A stretch of 15,020 bases of DNA, taken from Mageeibacillus sp. UBA3708. Lineage in GTDB: Bacteria > Bacillota > Clostridia > Saccharofermentanales > Saccharofermentanaceae. Made by a program: the position numbers and the translations under genes. Within the stretch, counting starts at the first letter, position 1. The number at the start of each line of letters is the position of its first letter. The stretch spans positions 1 to 15,020 of the forward strand of contig DFIB01000022.1 of assembly GCA_002371375.1 (NCBI GenBank). The letters are read 5' to 3'. Shown piece after piece: positions 14,102 through 15,020 of the stretch. A model generated the notes under the pieces. The model was not told the origin of the DNA. It ran no database searches and saw only the letters and a list, made by a program, of their open reading frames with translations.

Positions 14102-14572
14102 ATGGAATACGATTATCGCGAAGCCATGAAGCTGTCCAATCAGCTCTGTTTCCCTCTCTATGCGGCATCCAGGAATATAATCAACCTCTACACGCACCAC
14201 CTCAAGGAATTTGGTATCACGTATACACAGTACATCGTCTTCCTTGTTCTCTGGGAACAGGACGGCATAACGGTCGGCGATATCTGCGGGAGACTGATGC
14301 TTGACAACGGAACGCTCTCCCCACTGCTCAAGAAGATGCAGCAGGCAGGCTATATCACAAGACAGAGGGATGCATCGGACGACCGTGTCGTGTTGATCTC
14401 GCTTACAGAGGAAGGGCGGTCAATGCAGGAGAAGCTGAGAGACATACCCGCCACGATCGCAGGATGCGTATCACTTCCGCCGGACAAAGCAAAGAACCTC
14501 TACGAATTACTTTATGAGTTACTAAATAATCAGAATACAAAGTCATACGACAGGAAAGGAGACTTAGTATGA
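14102..14572 (+). CDS. ohrR: OhrR-like MarR family regulator, organic peroxide sensor
   Basis: This 156-residue winged-helix MarR protein is of the OhrR branch. The N-terminal SNQLCFPLYAASR stretch carries Cys16, matching the single reactive Cys of OhrR that is oxidised by organic hydroperoxides and releases DNA. The following Tyr residues and ITYTQYIVFLVLWE are also OhrR-like, as is LDNGTLSPLLKKM in the recognition helix. The wing is RDASDDRVV with conserved Asp and Arg. Additional cysteines (about 62 and 123) could make it a two-Cys type. I choose the ATG at 14102 because GAGAGGTG stands at a good distance; an ATG two codons earlier (14096) is too close to it. It overlaps the glutathione peroxidase gene as ATGA. 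OhrR proteins usually repress their own neighbourhood, so autoregulation of ohrR-gpx is likely. Confidence 0.87.
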   Translation: MEYDYREAMKLSNQLCFPLYAASRNIINLYTHHLKEFGITYTQYIVFLVLWEQDGITVGDICGRLMLDNGTLSPLLKKMQQAGYITRQRDASDDRVVLISLTEEGRSMQEKLRDIPATIAGCVSLPPDKAKNLYELLYELLNNQNTKSYDRKGDLV

Positions 14573-15020
14573 AGACAGTTTACGATTTCACGGTAAAGGA
14601 CCGCAAAGGCAACGAAGTATCACTCGCTGATTATCAGGGCAAAGTCCTTCTGATAGTCAACACAGCAACAGGTTGCGGCTTTACTCCCCACTACGATCCT
14701 CTTGAGGCAATGTATAAGGAGATGAGATCAGAGGGCTTTGAGATCCTCGACTTCCCATGCAACCAGTTCGCAGGACAGGCTCCGGGAGATGCTGACGAGA
14801 TACACGAGTTCTGCACAGTTAAGTTCGGAACAGAGTTCCCCCAGTTCGCCAAGATCGACGTGAACGGCGACAGCGCTGACCCTCTGTTTGTATATCTCGC
14901 AACGGAGAAGCCTTTCGAGGGGTTCGGTAAGGGGCTGAAGGTTAAGGCTCTGGAGAAATTCACCAACATGAACAACAAGAAATTCGGCGATAAGGCATAT
15001 ATCAAGTGGAACTTCACCAA
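14569..15020 (+). CDS. gpx: Glutathione peroxidase family thiol peroxidase (partial, runs off the right edge)
   Basis: The first 150 residues are visible; the family is usually 155-185 long. The peroxidatic Cys36 lies in NTATGCGFT, followed by FPCNQF (62-67, with Cys64), Gln70, and the WNF near the window end that supplies the catalytic Trp and Asn. Cys82 in the EFCTVKFG stretch matches the resolving Cys of thioredoxin-dependent members, so the reductant is probably thioredoxin rather than glutathione. It reduces H2O2 and organic hydroperoxides in the cytoplasm. The ribosome binding site AGGAAAGGAG precedes the ATG, which overlaps the ohrR stop by four bases. Co-expression with the peroxide sensor fits the role. 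The reading frame is open at the right edge. Confidence 0.93.
   Translation, partial: MKTVYDFTVKDRKGNEVSLADYQGKVLLIVNTATGCGFTPHYDPLEAMYKEMRSEGFEILDFPCNQFAGQAPGDADEIHEFCTVKFGTEFPQFAKIDVNGDSADPLFVYLATEKPFEGFGKGLKVKALEKFTNMNNKKFGDKAYIKWNFT

Overview
The window looks like chromosome from a Gram-positive anaerobe of the Bacillota, most likely class Clostridia and probably a gut or rumen species. This rests on strong AGGAGG-type ribosome binding sites, near-consensus sigma-A promoters, a lipoprotein with a Gram-positive-style lipobox, a MurT/GatD-type pair, a bifunctional chorismate mutase/prephenate dehydratase and many 4-bp stop/start overlaps. Base composition is even and I see no transposase, integrase, tRNA, CRISPR array or phage gene. 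The species cannot be named from sequence alone.

Layout. 1-271: intergenic, with a strong promoter firing leftwards out of the window and a promoter plus 5' hairpin serving a small orphan gene (272-547) that ends in a good intrinsic terminator. 623-1703 (-): an HD-domain hydrolase translationally coupled to a Nudix hydrolase. 1840-3210 (+): a MATE efflux pump, divergent from the HD gene and ending exactly where the next minus-strand gene ends. 9010-3211 (-): a six-gene cell-envelope run: MurT-like ligase, GatD-like protein, CmpB-family membrane protein, double zinc-ribbon membrane protein, TPM-domain membrane protein with a poly-Gly tail, and a family 2 glycosyltransferase. 9137-10246 (+): P-protein (pheA). 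13942-10256 (-): membrane-anchored HAD phosphatase, radical SAM enzyme, lipoprotein and a small soluble protein. 14102-15020 (+): OhrR-like MarR regulator coupled to a glutathione peroxidase that runs off the right edge.

How the genes work together. The best-supported unit is ohrR-gpx, a self-contained organic-peroxide response. Its promoter sits back to back with a promoter for the HAD/radical SAM genes, and the two -35 boxes abut, so one OhrR site could influence both directions. The six-gene minus run is envelope-themed. The zinc-ribbon/TPM pair resembles Bacillus subtilis YdjG/YdjH, which work with the SPFH protein YdjI and PspA, but neither partner is next to it here.

The most notable observation is that the MurT/GatD-like pair has lost the glutamine-hydrolysis triad. 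By hand alignment the GatD nucleophile Cys is Gly90, its His is Leu196, and the MurT-contributed Asp is Asn363, while the ligase P-loop and zinc ribbon are intact. This looks like a repurposed paralogue rather than the standard lipid II amidotransferase. The chorismate mutase half of PheA also lacks several catalytic residues.
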